From the NCBI GenBank assembly GCA_963760225.1, contig CAVXCD010000003.1:1674001-1738000 (forward strand): a stretch of DNA of 64,000 nt, in the 5' to 3' direction. The DNA is from 13-2-20CM-66-19 sp963760225 (GTDB lineage: Bacteria > Pseudomonadota > Gammaproteobacteria > Steroidobacterales > Steroidobacteraceae). Position 1 is the stretch's first letter; every line of letters starts with the position of its first letter. Of this stretch, positions 20,810 to 28,665 are shown in pieces. The position numbers were made by a program, and so were the translations under genes. Below the pieces are notes generated by a model. The model was not told the DNA's origin. It was given only the letters and a program-made list of their open reading frames with translations, and searched no databases.

Positions 20810-21024
20810 GCACCGATCGCGAGGCAGAGAGCTGGCTGGTCGCGCGCATCTGCCGCCACGGTGCCTGCGAACTCGACGGTGTGAGCGATCCTTGCGAGCG
20901 CAGGCGCCGCATGCGCCAGGCGATCACCGAGTGCGGGCTTGAGTGCGTGATCGTCGGTCGCCGCGATGGGAAGTGCTTCACCTACGCGCAGGCCTTCGAG
21001 CGGCTGTATCAGGAAAAACTGTGA
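20806..21024 (+). CDS. Small hypothetical protein
   Basis: 72 residues from ATG 20806 (MSTDREAESWLVARICRHGA). Four Cys residues and a C-terminal segment FTYAQAFERLYQEKL. Overlaps the helicase gene start as GTGA. No family recognised. Confidence 0.6.
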   Translation: MSTDREAESWLVARICRHGACELDGVSDPCERRRRMRQAITECGLECVIVGRRDGKCFTYAQAFERLYQEKL

Positions 21025-22601
21025 GCACTCCGCCGCTTGACGTTGAGATACCACTCGCCGCATACGCCGCCGACGAGCCGGCAGTCGCGGCCGCGGTGAA
21101 CGGCAGCGACCCAACGCCGCCCACGGAACCGAGCGCGCCGCTACGCACGAAGACGCCGGAGGGCGCCGGGTCCGGGCCCGAGCAGTCGGTCATCGGGGCG
21201 CTGCTGCTGGGCGCTGCCTGGTCGGACATCACCAGCATCGTGCGCTCCGCGGACTACACGGGGCCGCATCGGCTGATCCTCGGCGCGATCGCGGCTCTGT
21301 CCGCGGATGAGAAGCCCGTCGACGCGGTGACGGTATCGCAGCAGCTCGAGCGCATGGGGCACCTGGTCGCAGCCGGCGGTCTTGCCTACCTGTCAGAGGT
21401 TGCGCGCAACACTCCGACGGCGGCGCACGCTGTCGCCTACGCGACCGAAGTGCGCGCGCGCTCGATTCTCGCCCGGCTTCCGGTGAGCCATCGCGATCCG
21501 GACGCGATAAAACACCTCCGGCGCGACCTGGACGAGCTGCACACGCTCGAGGCGCCGGCGCCGCAGTACTACCCGATCGAACGCCTCGACAGCATGTCAG
21601 CGCCCGCGCGCACCGCAGTGCTGCAGGGGCTCGGGCTCGATCTGGACACGTTGAACGCCGTGATCGGGCAACCCAACAGCGGAAAGACGGCCTTCATTCT
21701 GAGCGCGGCCGTGCACATCGCCGCGGGCTGCAACGAGTGGCTGGGGCTGAAGATCGCCGCGGGCCCCGTACTGTACGTGGCGCCGGAGGCCTCCGGCTCG
21801 GTGAAGATGCGAGCGCGCGCCGCCGGGTCGTATCTGGCGAAGCAGGGTCACGTGGCGTTCTACATCGTGACCGCGGTGCCGGCGCTGGGGGACGAGGAAA
21901 CCTCCGCAGCGGACGCGCAGCACCTCATCACCACCATCCGACGGGTCGAGGAGCTCGAAGAACGCCCCGTCGTGCTGGTGGTGATCGACACACTCGCCAG
22001 CTGCCTGGGCGGCGGCGACGAGAACAACGTCGGCATGGTGACGCTCACCAACGCCGCCAAGGCCGTCGCGGCCGCCACCGGGACCTGCGTCGTTCTGGTG
22101 CACCATCCCTCCAAGGGCGACACCAGCAGCGCGCGCGGTCATACCTCCCTCGCCGCCGCCTGCGACTCCATCATCCTGGTCGCGAAGGAGGCGGAGACGA
22201 CCGAGGCACGGACCGCCACGCTCGTGAAAGCCCGTGACCACGCCACCGGCGCGCAATTGCGCTTCGCTCTGCGCCCGGTCGCTCTCCCCGACCGCGACTC
22301 CTTCGGCGACCCTCTCACGACCGTGGTCGTGGAACCCGCCACCGGCATGCCCGTGCAGCAGAAGCGCCCGAGCGGCAAGAACCAAGACACCCTCCTCACC
22401 GATCTCGAGCGCCAGTACCGCGGGGGCAAGACGCACTTCACGGAAGCCGAGGCTATCCAGTCCGCCAAGGCCCTCGGCCTGGCCGACCGCAATCGCAACG
22501 CCCCACGCAACGCCATCCGTGAACTCGTGAAGGCCGGCTTCGTCTGCGGCTCACCAGCCTCGTACACGCTGAAGTTCCCGCCCGCCGAGGCGACCCCATG
22601 A
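21021..22601 (+). CDS. RepA-like replicative ATPase: DnaB N-terminal domain plus AAA_25/RecA-type helicase core
   Basis: 526 residues from GTG 21021. Residues about 50-150 (GPEQSVIGALLLGAAWSDI...VSQQLERMGHLVAAGGLAYL) match the DnaB N-terminal collar domain. The RecA-type core has Walker A GQPNSGKT (about 216-223), LYVAPEASGS, Walker B VVLVVIDTLAS (about 317) and VLVHHPSKGDTSSARGHTSL, the typical RepA/AAA_25 sensor region. A C-terminal winged-helix-like segment follows (AEAIQSAKALGLADRN). Probably the island's own replication helicase; the repeat field directly downstream would be its origin. Confidence 0.87.
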   Translation: MSTPPLDVEIPLAAYAADEPAVAAAVNGSDPTPPTEPSAPLRTKTPEGAGSGPEQSVIGALLLGAAWSDITSIVRSADYTGPHRLILGAIAALSADEKPVDAVTVSQQLERMGHLVAAGGLAYLSEVARNTPTAAHAVAYATEVRARSILARLPVSHRDPDAIKHLRRDLDELHTLEAPAPQYYPIERLDSMSAPARTAVLQGLGLDLDTLNAVIGQPNSGKTAFILSAAVHIAAGCNEWLGLKIAAGPVLYVAPEASGSVKMRARAAGSYLAKQGHVAFYIVTAVPALGDEETSAADAQHLITTIRRVEELEERPVVLVVIDTLASCLGGGDENNVGMVTLTNAAKAVAAATGTCVVLVHHPSKGDTSSARGHTSLAAACDSIILVAKEAETTEARTATLVKARDHATGAQLRFALRPVALPDRDSFGDPLTTVVVEPATGMPVQQKRPSGKNQDTLLTDLERQYRGGKTHFTEAEAIQSAKALGLADRNRNAPRNAIRELVKAGFVCGSPASYTLKFPPAEATP

Positions 22602-23260
22602 CTCTCAGTCCCGATTTTCGGGGGTGTGCGGTGCTCGGGGCGCATGCACAGTTGCACAGGGTATATACCCCTGTGTGCACTGTGCAGCATGCAGCTGCCC
22701 GCTTGCACGATGCTCAACTGTGCACACTGTGCATCACTGTGCAGGGTGTGCATCGACTAACACGAACCCGGCGCAGCCGCTGTCCGTCCGCGCTGCGTGT
22801 TCGTCGGTGGCGCGCTGTGCCGCCGAATGTAGAACGTGAAACATTCCCATCACCCACGGCGGCCCGGACACCGACGCCTCGCGCTCGAGCGCCAGCACCC
22901 CCCGCCCGATTCACTGCCCGATTCGCTGGTAACAGCGGTGCGAACAGCGAGCGGAGCACCGGGGGTGCCCTGCGGCACGGTGGGGTAATTCTGCGGGGTA
23001 ACGCTCTCGCGGGGCTCAGGGAAAGGCTACGAACCTCGGCGAATCTCAGCGGCAATCGATTCCTGAGGGAGGAACCGAGGCGTGCCTTTCGACGTGAGAT
23101 CGCGCAGCCGCTCCGCCTGGTTGCGAGGGCACTCCGCCGTGTGCGACGCCTCGCACGCGCCCCGCTCGCCTCTCTCGACGTACCAACCCCGCGGGTGCGC
23201 ACTGCGCGGCGCCTGCCGCGTCCTATTGCGTCACGCTCGCACTGCCCTGAGCACGCATGA
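22598..23260 (+). CDS. Doubtful reading frame over the repeat region
   Basis: An open frame of 220 codons starts ATGA-overlapped with the helicase and ends ATGA-overlapped with the next gene, which would fit this island's style. Against it: the translation is Arg/Ala/Pro-rich, crosses the TGTGCA repeats and shows no domain. An alternative frame starts at GTG 23082 after a strong GAGGGAGGA ribosome site but runs 125 bp into the next gene. Either may be real; the first half is more likely noncoding. Confidence 0.2.
   Translation: MTLSPDFRGCAVLGAHAQLHRVYTPVCTVQHAAARLHDAQLCTLCITVQGVHRLTRTRRSRCPSALRVRRWRAVPPNVERETFPSPTAARTPTPRARAPAPPARFTARFAGNSGANSERSTGGALRHGGVILRGNALAGLRERLRTSANLSGNRFLREEPRRAFRREIAQPLRLVARALRRVRRLARAPLASLDVPTPRVRTARRLPRPIASRSHCPEHA
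22645..22752. repeat. Dense TGTGCA/TGCACA repeat field, candidate replication origin
   Basis: Six TGTGCA (from 22674, 22681, 22719, 22728, 22738, 22747) and three TGCACA (from 22645, 22653, 22721) in 108 bp, around a perfect palindrome GGGTATATACCC at 22659-22670. Flanks of the palindrome are themselves inverted (TGCACA... TGTGTGCA). The AT-rich centre and iteron-like copies directly after a replicative ATPase gene suggest an origin or helicase-binding site; an operator is the alternative. Confidence 0.6.
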
Positions 23261-23502
23261 GGGCGCGCGCTTTCATCGCCGTGCCGCTTCCGCCGCCGAG
23301 CACTTGGCGGCTGCTGCGCACTGCGCGCGATCTGCCCGACGGCTACACGATCATCGGCAGCATCGAGGTCGGCCGCGCTGATCCGCCGGCACTGAGCAGC
23401 CCGCAGACGCCTGCGAAGCAAAGCGCTCCGACGCGCCCGCGCGCGCTGTGTGCCGAGTGCCCGCTACGCGCCCAGCTCCTCGACCAGGAGACGCCGCCGT
23501 GA
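23257..23502 (+). CDS. Hypothetical protein
   Basis: 81 residues from ATG 23257. AFIAVPLPPPSTWRLLRTARDLPDGYTIIGSIEVG then a Pro/Thr-rich linker and a C-terminal Cys pair CAECPLRAQLL. Overlaps the next gene as GTGA. No family recognised. Confidence 0.55.
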   Translation: MRARAFIAVPLPPPSTWRLLRTARDLPDGYTIIGSIEVGRADPPALSSPQTPAKQSAPTRPRALCAECPLRAQLLDQETPP

Positions 23503-23723
23503 CGGTGCGCAATCACCGCAGCTTCGAGGAGGGTCGGGCCGTGCGCGCTGTGGTGAGGGGCATCATGGCTGCACATTCGCCGCTCGCCTGGCCGCTGACG
23601 GCAAAGGCGGTGCTCGCCAAACTCCCGCCTGAGCTTCGCCGCGACGAGAACACCATCCGCTGGCACATGCGGCAGATCCGCTGCGAGGCCGCTACGTTGT
23701 CGGCGCGTCAATGTATCAAGTGA
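23499..23723 (+). CDS. Small probable DNA-binding protein
   Basis: 74 residues from GTG 23499. WPLTAKAVLAKLPPELRRDENTIRWHMRQIRCEA looks like a winged-helix or HTH segment, with the recognition helix near ENTIRWHMRQI. Basic overall. Its stop lies inside the next small frame. Confidence 0.55.
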   Translation: MTVRNHRSFEEGRAVRAVVRGIMAAHSPLAWPLTAKAVLAKLPPELRRDENTIRWHMRQIRCEAATLSARQCIK

Positions 23724-23803
23724 GTTCCTTGCCGCACGATAGGTGCGAACGCTGCGGCGATTATCGCGGCTGGTTTTCGCGAGGACTCGATGGGGGCGCG
23801 TAA
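23711..23803 (+). CDS. Possible 30-residue Cys-pair peptide
   Basis: ATG 23711 to TAA 23803, MYQVSSLPHDRCERCGDYRG and a short tail. The CERCGDYRGWF motif resembles a half zinc finger of phage small proteins. It overlaps genes on both sides by 13-14 bp. Tentative. Confidence 0.35.
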   Translation: MYQVSSLPHDRCERCGDYRGWFSRGLDGGA

Positions 23804-24425
23804 GGGGCATGCCGGCGGCTGCAAGGTCTGTGCTCACCTCGAGCGTGGCCGCATCGAGCTGTTGCTCGCGAGTGGGGCTGGGCAAACAGCCATCGCGGCC
23901 AAGTTCGGTGTTTCGAAGGACAGCGTGCATCGGCATTGGCGTGACCACGTGGACGAGGAGCGCCGCCTCACGCTGATCATGGGCCCCGTGCAGCGTCAGG
24001 CGTTGGCTGCGCGAGTCGCCGAGGAGAACTCCTCGGTCATCGATCACCTGAAGGCGATTCGGGCGGGGTTGTACCAACAGTACACTGCCGCGCTCGCGGC
24101 CGGCGATCGCACGAGCGGTTCGCTCCTCGCGGGTCGGTTGCATGAGAACCTGCGCATCGTCGCGCGCCTCACGGGCGAACTGGCCGCCTCGCCCCTCATT
24201 CAGCAGACCAATATCCACGTGAACCTCACGCAGCACCCGGACTTCCTGGAGCTGATGCAGGACTTGGCTGAGGCGCTGGGCCCCTATCCGGAGGCGCGGC
24301 GCGCGGTGTTCGCGCGCATCGAGCAGCGAGAGGTTGCGCCGGATGATGAGGCCGAACCGATCCCCCGATTAGAGCACCACGATGAGCAGCCACATGAAGC
24401 CGCCGAAACCGCCGCAGCCACCTAA
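23790..24425 (+). CDS. HTH protein preceding terminase; small terminase subunit candidate
   Basis: 211 residues from ATG 23790. KGHAGGCKVCAHLERGRIE at the N-terminus includes a CxxC-like element, then a clear HTH: LLLASGAGQTAIAAKFGVSKDSVHRHW (about 29-55). The middle is helical and the C-terminus acidic and Glu-rich, overlapping the terminase gene by 44 bp. HTH + helical oligomerisation region + acidic tail directly before the large subunit is the usual plan of a small terminase (DNA recognition) subunit; a transcriptional regulator is the alternative. Confidence 0.65.
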   Translation: MGARKGHAGGCKVCAHLERGRIELLLASGAGQTAIAAKFGVSKDSVHRHWRDHVDEERRLTLIMGPVQRQALAARVAEENSSVIDHLKAIRAGLYQQYTAALAAGDRTSGSLLAGRLHENLRIVARLTGELAASPLIQQTNIHVNLTQHPDFLELMQDLAEALGPYPEARRAVFARIEQREVAPDDEAEPIPRLEHHDEQPHEAAETAAAT

Positions 24426-26592
24426 GCCGTCGCAGCGCTCCGGCAAAGCCCACCGGATTCTGGCTGCGGCGTTGCATCGCTCGCGTGCCGAGCTCGTGCC
24501 GCCGGCCTTCCAGTTCCTGTGGGGAAACCCGCGCTTCCTGGTCGCCTACGGGGGGCGCGCATCGGCTAAGAGCTGGTCGATCGCCCGTGTGCTGCTGGCG
24601 CTGGCGTACGAGCAGCCGCTGCGCGTGCTGTGTTGCCGTGAGATTCAATCCAGTGTGCGCGAGTCCGCCTACCGGCTGCTCGCCGACCAGGTGCGGATGC
24701 TGCAGTTGGACGAACACTTCGACATTCGCGCGGATTCGATCGCGGGGCACAATGGCAGCGAGTTCATCTTCGAGGGCCTGCGTTACAACATCTCGCGGCT
24801 GCGCAGCCTTGAGGGCGTGAACTTATGTTGGATCGAGGAAGCGCAAGCGGTGAGTGAGCGCAGTTGGGAAGACCTCATCCCGACGATCCGCAAGAAGGGC
24901 TCGCGCTTCTTCATCAGTTTCAACCCGACGCAGCCCGATGATCCGGTCGCCAAACGCTTTGTCGAGAGCGGCCGCACCGATGTGATCGCACGCAAGGTCA
25001 GTTGGCGGGACAACCCGTACTTAAGCGCCGAGGCGATTGCGGAAAAGGATTGGCTGCAGCGCACCGACATCGACGCCTATCGCCATGTCTGGGAAGGCGA
25101 GCCGCGCACTGTCTCGGATGCCTTGATCCTGAAGGGCAAGTATTACGTCGAGCCTTTTGCGGTGAGTGAAGCGTGGGCCGGTCCATACCACGGCCTGGAC
25201 TACGGCTTCAGCCGCGACCCCTCCGCCGCGGTGCGCTGTTACATCAACGACCAGACGCGCACGCTCTACGTGGACGCCGAATACTGGGCACTGGGCGCCG
25301 ACATCGATGCGTTGCCCGGCGCGCTTGAGGCCGCGATTCCCGGCATTGCGCGTCACGTGGTGTACGCCGACTCGGCGCGGCCGGAGAGCACGAGTTACCT
25401 TGCGCGCAACGGCATTCCGAATGCGCGGAGCGCCGAAAAATGGCCAGGCTCCGTGGATGATGGCATCGCCTACCTGCGCAGTTTCGCGCGCGTCGTGATC
25501 GCCCCCAGCTGCCGGCACCTCCTTGACGAGTGCGGACGCTACAGCTTCAAGACCGACCGCCTCACAGGTGTGCCGTTACCCGAGCCGGTGGACGCACACA
25601 ACCATCTGATCGACGCGCTGCGCTATGCGCTCTCGCCCCTGATTCGCAACCAACCGGCGGGCGGCTTTTTCAACCGCGCGGCGCTGCTAGTGGATGGTGA
25701 GCCGGTGGAACCGGAGGTGGACCGCAAGGACCGGCGGCCCGCGCGCATCTACGCGACGGTAGCGATCGGCGAGGGTGCGGGGGGTGCGGTGGGCCTCATC
25801 TACTGGGCGGTTTCCCCGCATTGCGGCTACACGCTGCGGGTGCTCGATTACGAATTGGTCGAGATCGAAGAAGCGCTCGACATCACATGGCTGATGCGTG
25901 TGTTTGCTCGCGCGCAGGAGTTGCGGCGTGAGTGGGATGCGGCCGAAGAGTTGACACGCGTGATGTGCGAGGAGGGTCAGTTGTACCGGGCGCTCGGCGC
26001 GGTGCTCATCTCCTACCACAGGGGCCACCCCCTGGTGAGCCGGCCGGCCTATGACCTGGTACGCGTTGAGAGCCGCAAGCTTCCGCCCACGCTCGATGAG
26101 CGGGCGGATAAAATCCGTACGGCCGTGAACGGTGGGCGCGAGTGCAAGGTCGCGCGCTCAGCGTATGTGCGTCAGACGACGTACCGCAGCGAATCACCGT
26201 CCAATCACCTGATGGGGCAGGTGCTGGGCTACCGGCCAGGTGTGCCGGCGCAAGCGGTGGCGGCCGCTTTCTGCTTGGGTTGCGTGCTCGGGCTCGACGA
26301 GCGCCGCCCGCGTGCCACGGATGTCGATAGCGCCAGCCTCGCGGTACCGCCCGCCGAGCCCGCCGTGCAGGCGCCCCCACGGCCGCGCCCGCCGCCGGCG
26401 CAGCCCACGGCGCTGCTAAAACCCGGGCGGCGAATCATCGACGGTGTGGCCGTCGACGTGCCGCCGGCGCCCGACGGGCGCGCGCTTGTGTGGTTCCCCC
26501 TCGCGGCCGGTTTTCACATCGTGGATGGCATCGGGGTGCTGGTCGACGACCCGCGCGCGAGCATCCATATCCCGCTCTCGGATCTCGTGTGA
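24382..26592 (+). CDS. terL: Terminase large subunit, PBSX type, with a ~300-residue C-terminal extension
   Basis: 736 residues, whereas PBSX-type TerL proteins are about 420-450. Residues 1-425 are a complete terminase: Walker A GGRASAKS (57-64), Walker B NLCWIEEAQ (147-155), coupling motif FISFNPTQPDDP, and RNase H-type nuclease acidic residues in GLDYGFSRDP (D273), VVYADSARPES (D330) and DAHNHLIDALRYAL (D404/D411). It packages DNA into procapsids by ATP-driven translocation and cleavage. Residues about 453-640 form a second folded region beginning RIYATVAIGEGAGGAVGLIY, with LDYELVEIEEALDI and a closing helix AQAVAAAFCLGCVLG; a Pro-rich linker and a short beta-rich tail follow. The frame is uninterrupted, so this is a fusion, not readthrough. 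Confidence 0.9.
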   Translation: MSSHMKPPKPPQPPKPSQRSGKAHRILAAALHRSRAELVPPAFQFLWGNPRFLVAYGGRASAKSWSIARVLLALAYEQPLRVLCCREIQSSVRESAYRLLADQVRMLQLDEHFDIRADSIAGHNGSEFIFEGLRYNISRLRSLEGVNLCWIEEAQAVSERSWEDLIPTIRKKGSRFFISFNPTQPDDPVAKRFVESGRTDVIARKVSWRDNPYLSAEAIAEKDWLQRTDIDAYRHVWEGEPRTVSDALILKGKYYVEPFAVSEAWAGPYHGLDYGFSRDPSAAVRCYINDQTRTLYVDAEYWALGADIDALPGALEAAIPGIARHVVYADSARPESTSYLARNGIPNARSAEKWPGSVDDGIAYLRSFARVVIAPSCRHLLDECGRYSFKTDRLTGVPLPEPVDAHNHLIDALRYALSPLIRNQPAGGFFNRAALLVDGEPVEPEVDRKDRRPARIYATVAIGEGAGGAVGLIYWAVSPHCGYTLRVLDYELVEIEEALDITWLMRVFARAQELRREWDAAEELTRVMCEEGQLYRALGAVLISYHRGHPLVSRPAYDLVRVESRKLPPTLDERADKIRTAVNGGRECKVARSAYVRQTTYRSESPSNHLMGQVLGYRPGVPAQAVAAAFCLGCVLGLDERRPRATDVDSASLAVPPAEPAVQAPPRPRPPPAQPTALLKPGRRIIDGVAVDVPPAPDGRALVWFPLAAGFHIVDGIGVLVDDPRASIHIPLSDLV

Positions 26593-26819
26593 GCGGGCGC
26601 CCCGCAAGGCTGCCCCTCGCGCCGGCGAAACGCGCTCAGATCCTCGAGGAGCTGCGGCTGCGCGAGCAGCTCAGCCTGAAGGCAATTTCGCGGCGGCATG
26701 GCGTCAGTCGCCGGACGCTCGTCCGATTGCGCGAGGAGCTGCTCGCCAGCAACCCACCTCGCGTGGCGCAATTTGCGCCAGCAAAACAGGACCTAAGAGG
26801 TTTGAATAGGACCTCATGA
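26589..26819 (+). CDS. Small HTH protein
   Basis: 76 residues from GTG 26589, overlapping the terminase stop. Contains LREQLSLKAISRRHGVSRRTLVRLREELL, a resolvase/transposase-like HTH. Basic N-terminus. Probably regulates the late operon or helps packaging; no closer assignment possible. Confidence 0.6.
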   Translation: MSGRPARLPLAPAKRAQILEELRLREQLSLKAISRRHGVSRRTLVRLREELLASNPPRVAQFAPAKQDLRGLNRTS

Positions 26820-26995
26820 AATCCAAGACCGTCTTACTGCCCGACGACCTCGCGCGCCGACTTGAGGAGGCTGCCGACCAGCAGCAGCGTAGTGACTCCA
26901 ACTTGGCGCGCATCGCGATCGAGCGCTGGCTCGAGAATCTCAGCCGAGAGCGCGACCGGCAGTCTATCCAACATTCAGGAGAGCACGTGCCATGA
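26816..26995 (+). CDS. Ribbon-helix-helix (CopG-like) protein
   Basis: 59 residues from ATG 26816 (MKSKTVLLPDDLARRLEEAA). A short N-terminal strand followed by two helices (DDLARRLEEAADQQQ, SNLARIAIERWLENL) is the RHH dimer plan. Overlaps neighbours by 4 bp at each end. A DNA-binding regulator or antitoxin-like protein; no toxin partner adjacent. Confidence 0.65.
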   Translation: MKSKTVLLPDDLARRLEEAADQQQRSDSNLARIAIERWLENLSRERDRQSIQHSGEHVP

Positions 26996-27192
26996 CCGAC
27001 CCCGCCACCACCGCTCAGCAACAGCACCTCGAACGCCACGCTCCCGCGGGCCGCGCGCGCAGCGCCGACCTCGAGCAGTACGGCGTCGCCACGCTCGCCC
27101 GTGTCGAGCAGCAGCGTGCCCTCGGCGCTGGCGCCGCGCAGCAGCACCTCAGCGAACACGCCCGCATGTCCGGCATACCGCAGGAGAAATGA
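26992..27192 (+). CDS. Small hypothetical protein
   Basis: 66 residues, hydrophilic, rich in Gln, Ala and His (TTAQQQHLERHAPAGRARSADLE...). Overlaps the RHH gene as ATGA. No recognised family. Confidence 0.5.
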   Translation: MTDPATTAQQQHLERHAPAGRARSADLEQYGVATLARVEQQRALGAGAAQQHLSEHARMSGIPQEK

Positions 27193-27194
27193 CC

Positions 27195-27392
27195 ATGGCC
27201 GATGATGTTGTTGGTAGCTCGGTCGGCTTCGCCCAGCGCGCCCACGAGCGCGCCGAGCGCGCACCTGAACCGACCCCCGATAACTCGTACGCGCGCCGCC
27301 ACCGGGAGGTCCGCGTCCAGCAAACACAGAAAACTGTGGACCTCGCCGTTGCATCCGAGCGCAACGAGCGTCGGAACCAAAACGATAAGTAA
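27195..27392 (+). CDS. Small hypothetical protein
   Basis: 65 residues from ATG 27195, 2 bp after the previous stop. Highly charged, Arg/Glu-rich helical protein (RAHERAERAPEP, RRHREVRVQQTQKTVDL). No recognised family. Confidence 0.5.
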   Translation: MADDVVGSSVGFAQRAHERAERAPEPTPDNSYARRHREVRVQQTQKTVDLAVASERNERRNQNDK

Positions 27393-27405
27393 GGAGGTCG
27401 CCACT

Positions 27406-27876
27406 GTGTCCGATCCAGCACTGGCCAAGCGCCTCGATCAACTCGAGAAGCTTATCCCGGCCGAACTGCCTGAGGAGGATCGTCAGCGCTTCATCACCGC
27501 GCAGCAAAGCGCCGAACCTCTCGCGCAAGCCTTCGGCGATTCCGCAGGGGCGCCTCGGTGGCTGAATGGGGAGACGGTTCCGGAATACCGCCGCCGGCTC
27601 ATCGATCCGTACAAGAAACATAGTCGCGCGTGGCGGGACGTCGACCTGAACGGGTTGCCCGACCAGGCGCTGGACGAGGTCGAGAAGCAGATCCGGGCCG
27701 ATGCGCTACAAGCGGCGACGCACCCCGCCAACATGCCGGTAGGCATGTTGCGTGAGATCCAGTCGCGCGACCAGACCGGGCGGACGATCACGCGCTTTGT
27801 GGGCAGTGACGATGCGGCCGCCTGGACGCCGTTCACCTTCGGCGAGCGCAAGGGGCGCATCAACACCAGGTTCTGA
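27406..27876 (+). CDS. Hypothetical protein with RDQTGR block (paralogue 1)
   Basis: 156 residues from GTG 27406, preceded by AAGGAGG. Helical N-terminal half (LAKRLDQLEKLIPAELPEED) and a C-terminal block REIQSRDQTGRTI, FVGSDDAAAWTPFTFG, RKGRINTRF. The same block recurs in the next gene, so the two are paralogues. An independent second half-motif GETVPEYRRRLIDPYKKHS precedes it. Position suggests a virion or packaging-associated protein, but no known phage family is recognised. Confidence 0.75.
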   Translation: MSDPALAKRLDQLEKLIPAELPEEDRQRFITAQQSAEPLAQAFGDSAGAPRWLNGETVPEYRRRLIDPYKKHSRAWRDVDLNGLPDQALDEVEKQIRADALQAATHPANMPVGMLREIQSRDQTGRTITRFVGSDDAAAWTPFTFGERKGRINTRF

Positions 27877-27903
27877 TCCCGACTCCGAAGGAGGAGCCCC
27901 AAC

Positions 27904-28467
27904 GTGAATCAAGAAGAGATCGATGCCATCAACCTGCGTGCCGCGCGCCGAGCCCGGACCACTTACGCGGACGGTGTGCAGGACTTCGCCGCCCGCGCCG
28001 ACAAGGCTTTTTCGGAGTGCGGTCTTGAGCGCCCCCGGCGTCCGCGTGCGGGCGAGCCCGGGATGAACTACCGCGCGGACGTGTTGGAAGAGTTCATGGC
28101 GCAAACGGCGAAACCCGAAAACTCGGAATGGTTCCCCTCGTACTTGGACTCGTTCGATCCCAAGAAGGCATTTGTTGAAGGGAGCACCACCTCCCAGGGC
28201 GCCAACGCGCTCGCCGAAAACATTTTTGACGCTGTAGCGAAGGGCTTCCAAAGCCCCGTCGGACCGGAGCGCTCGTGCACGCGGCGCGATCAGACGGGGC
28301 GCGAGATTATTCAGCCTTACGGTGCACACGACGCCGTCTGGACCCAGTTCACCAACGGGCCGAAAAGGGGCCGCATTCGCACGCCGCATTGCCAAAACGA
28401 TCTGCCGACGGCAACGTGGGCGCCGGCCGCCGGCAGCGACGATGCGGCCGCCGGTGCGGGCGGTTGA
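27904..28467 (+). CDS. Hypothetical protein with RDQTGR block (paralogue 2)
   Basis: 187 residues from GTG 27904, preceded by GAAGGAGGAG. C-terminal SCTRRDQTGREII, YGAHDAVWTQFTNG, KRGRIRTPH aligns with the preceding protein; the N-terminal part has GEPGMNYRADVLEEFM where paralogue 1 has GETVPEYRRRLI. Both therefore share a two-part layout. A C-terminal Ala/Gly-rich tail is added. Function unknown. Confidence 0.75.
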   Translation: MNQEEIDAINLRAARRARTTYADGVQDFAARADKAFSECGLERPRRPRAGEPGMNYRADVLEEFMAQTAKPENSEWFPSYLDSFDPKKAFVEGSTTSQGANALAENIFDAVAKGFQSPVGPERSCTRRDQTGREIIQPYGAHDAVWTQFTNGPKRGRIRTPHCQNDLPTATWAPAAGSDDAAAGAGG

Positions 28468-28665
28468 ATGTTGGTTGGTTTCTCGGGCCGTCGGGTACCG
28501 GCGGCAGCCGGAGCAGTCGATGGGACTCCGGGCCATTCGCAAAATCCCGCGACACCCTGCGGCGGCACTCCACCGCGCGGCCGGGGCCTCGTCGGGTGGC
28601 AGATCGCGACCGCCGGCGGGCGCGCGCCGCGGCCGGCACCTTCATTGACTGAGGTAATAACGTGA
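28468..28665 (+). CDS. Possible small protein
   Basis: 65 codons from an ATG directly after the previous stop, ending in a GTGA/TGATG overlap with the next gene. Gly/Pro/Arg-rich without a recognisable fold; other frames here are also open. Included because no other gene fills the gap. Confidence 0.25.
   Translation: MLVGFSGRRVPAAAGAVDGTPGHSQNPATPCGGTPPRGRGLVGWQIATAGGRAPRPAPSLTEVIT

Noticed and set aside
22598..23260. 220-codon frame as a firm gene
   Set aside because: Crosses the repeat field and has Arg-rich, domain-free translation; kept only as a doubtful entry.
28275..28652. 125-codon plus-strand frame over the end of the second RDQTGR gene
   Set aside because: Overlaps a supported gene and lacks a ribosome site or domain.
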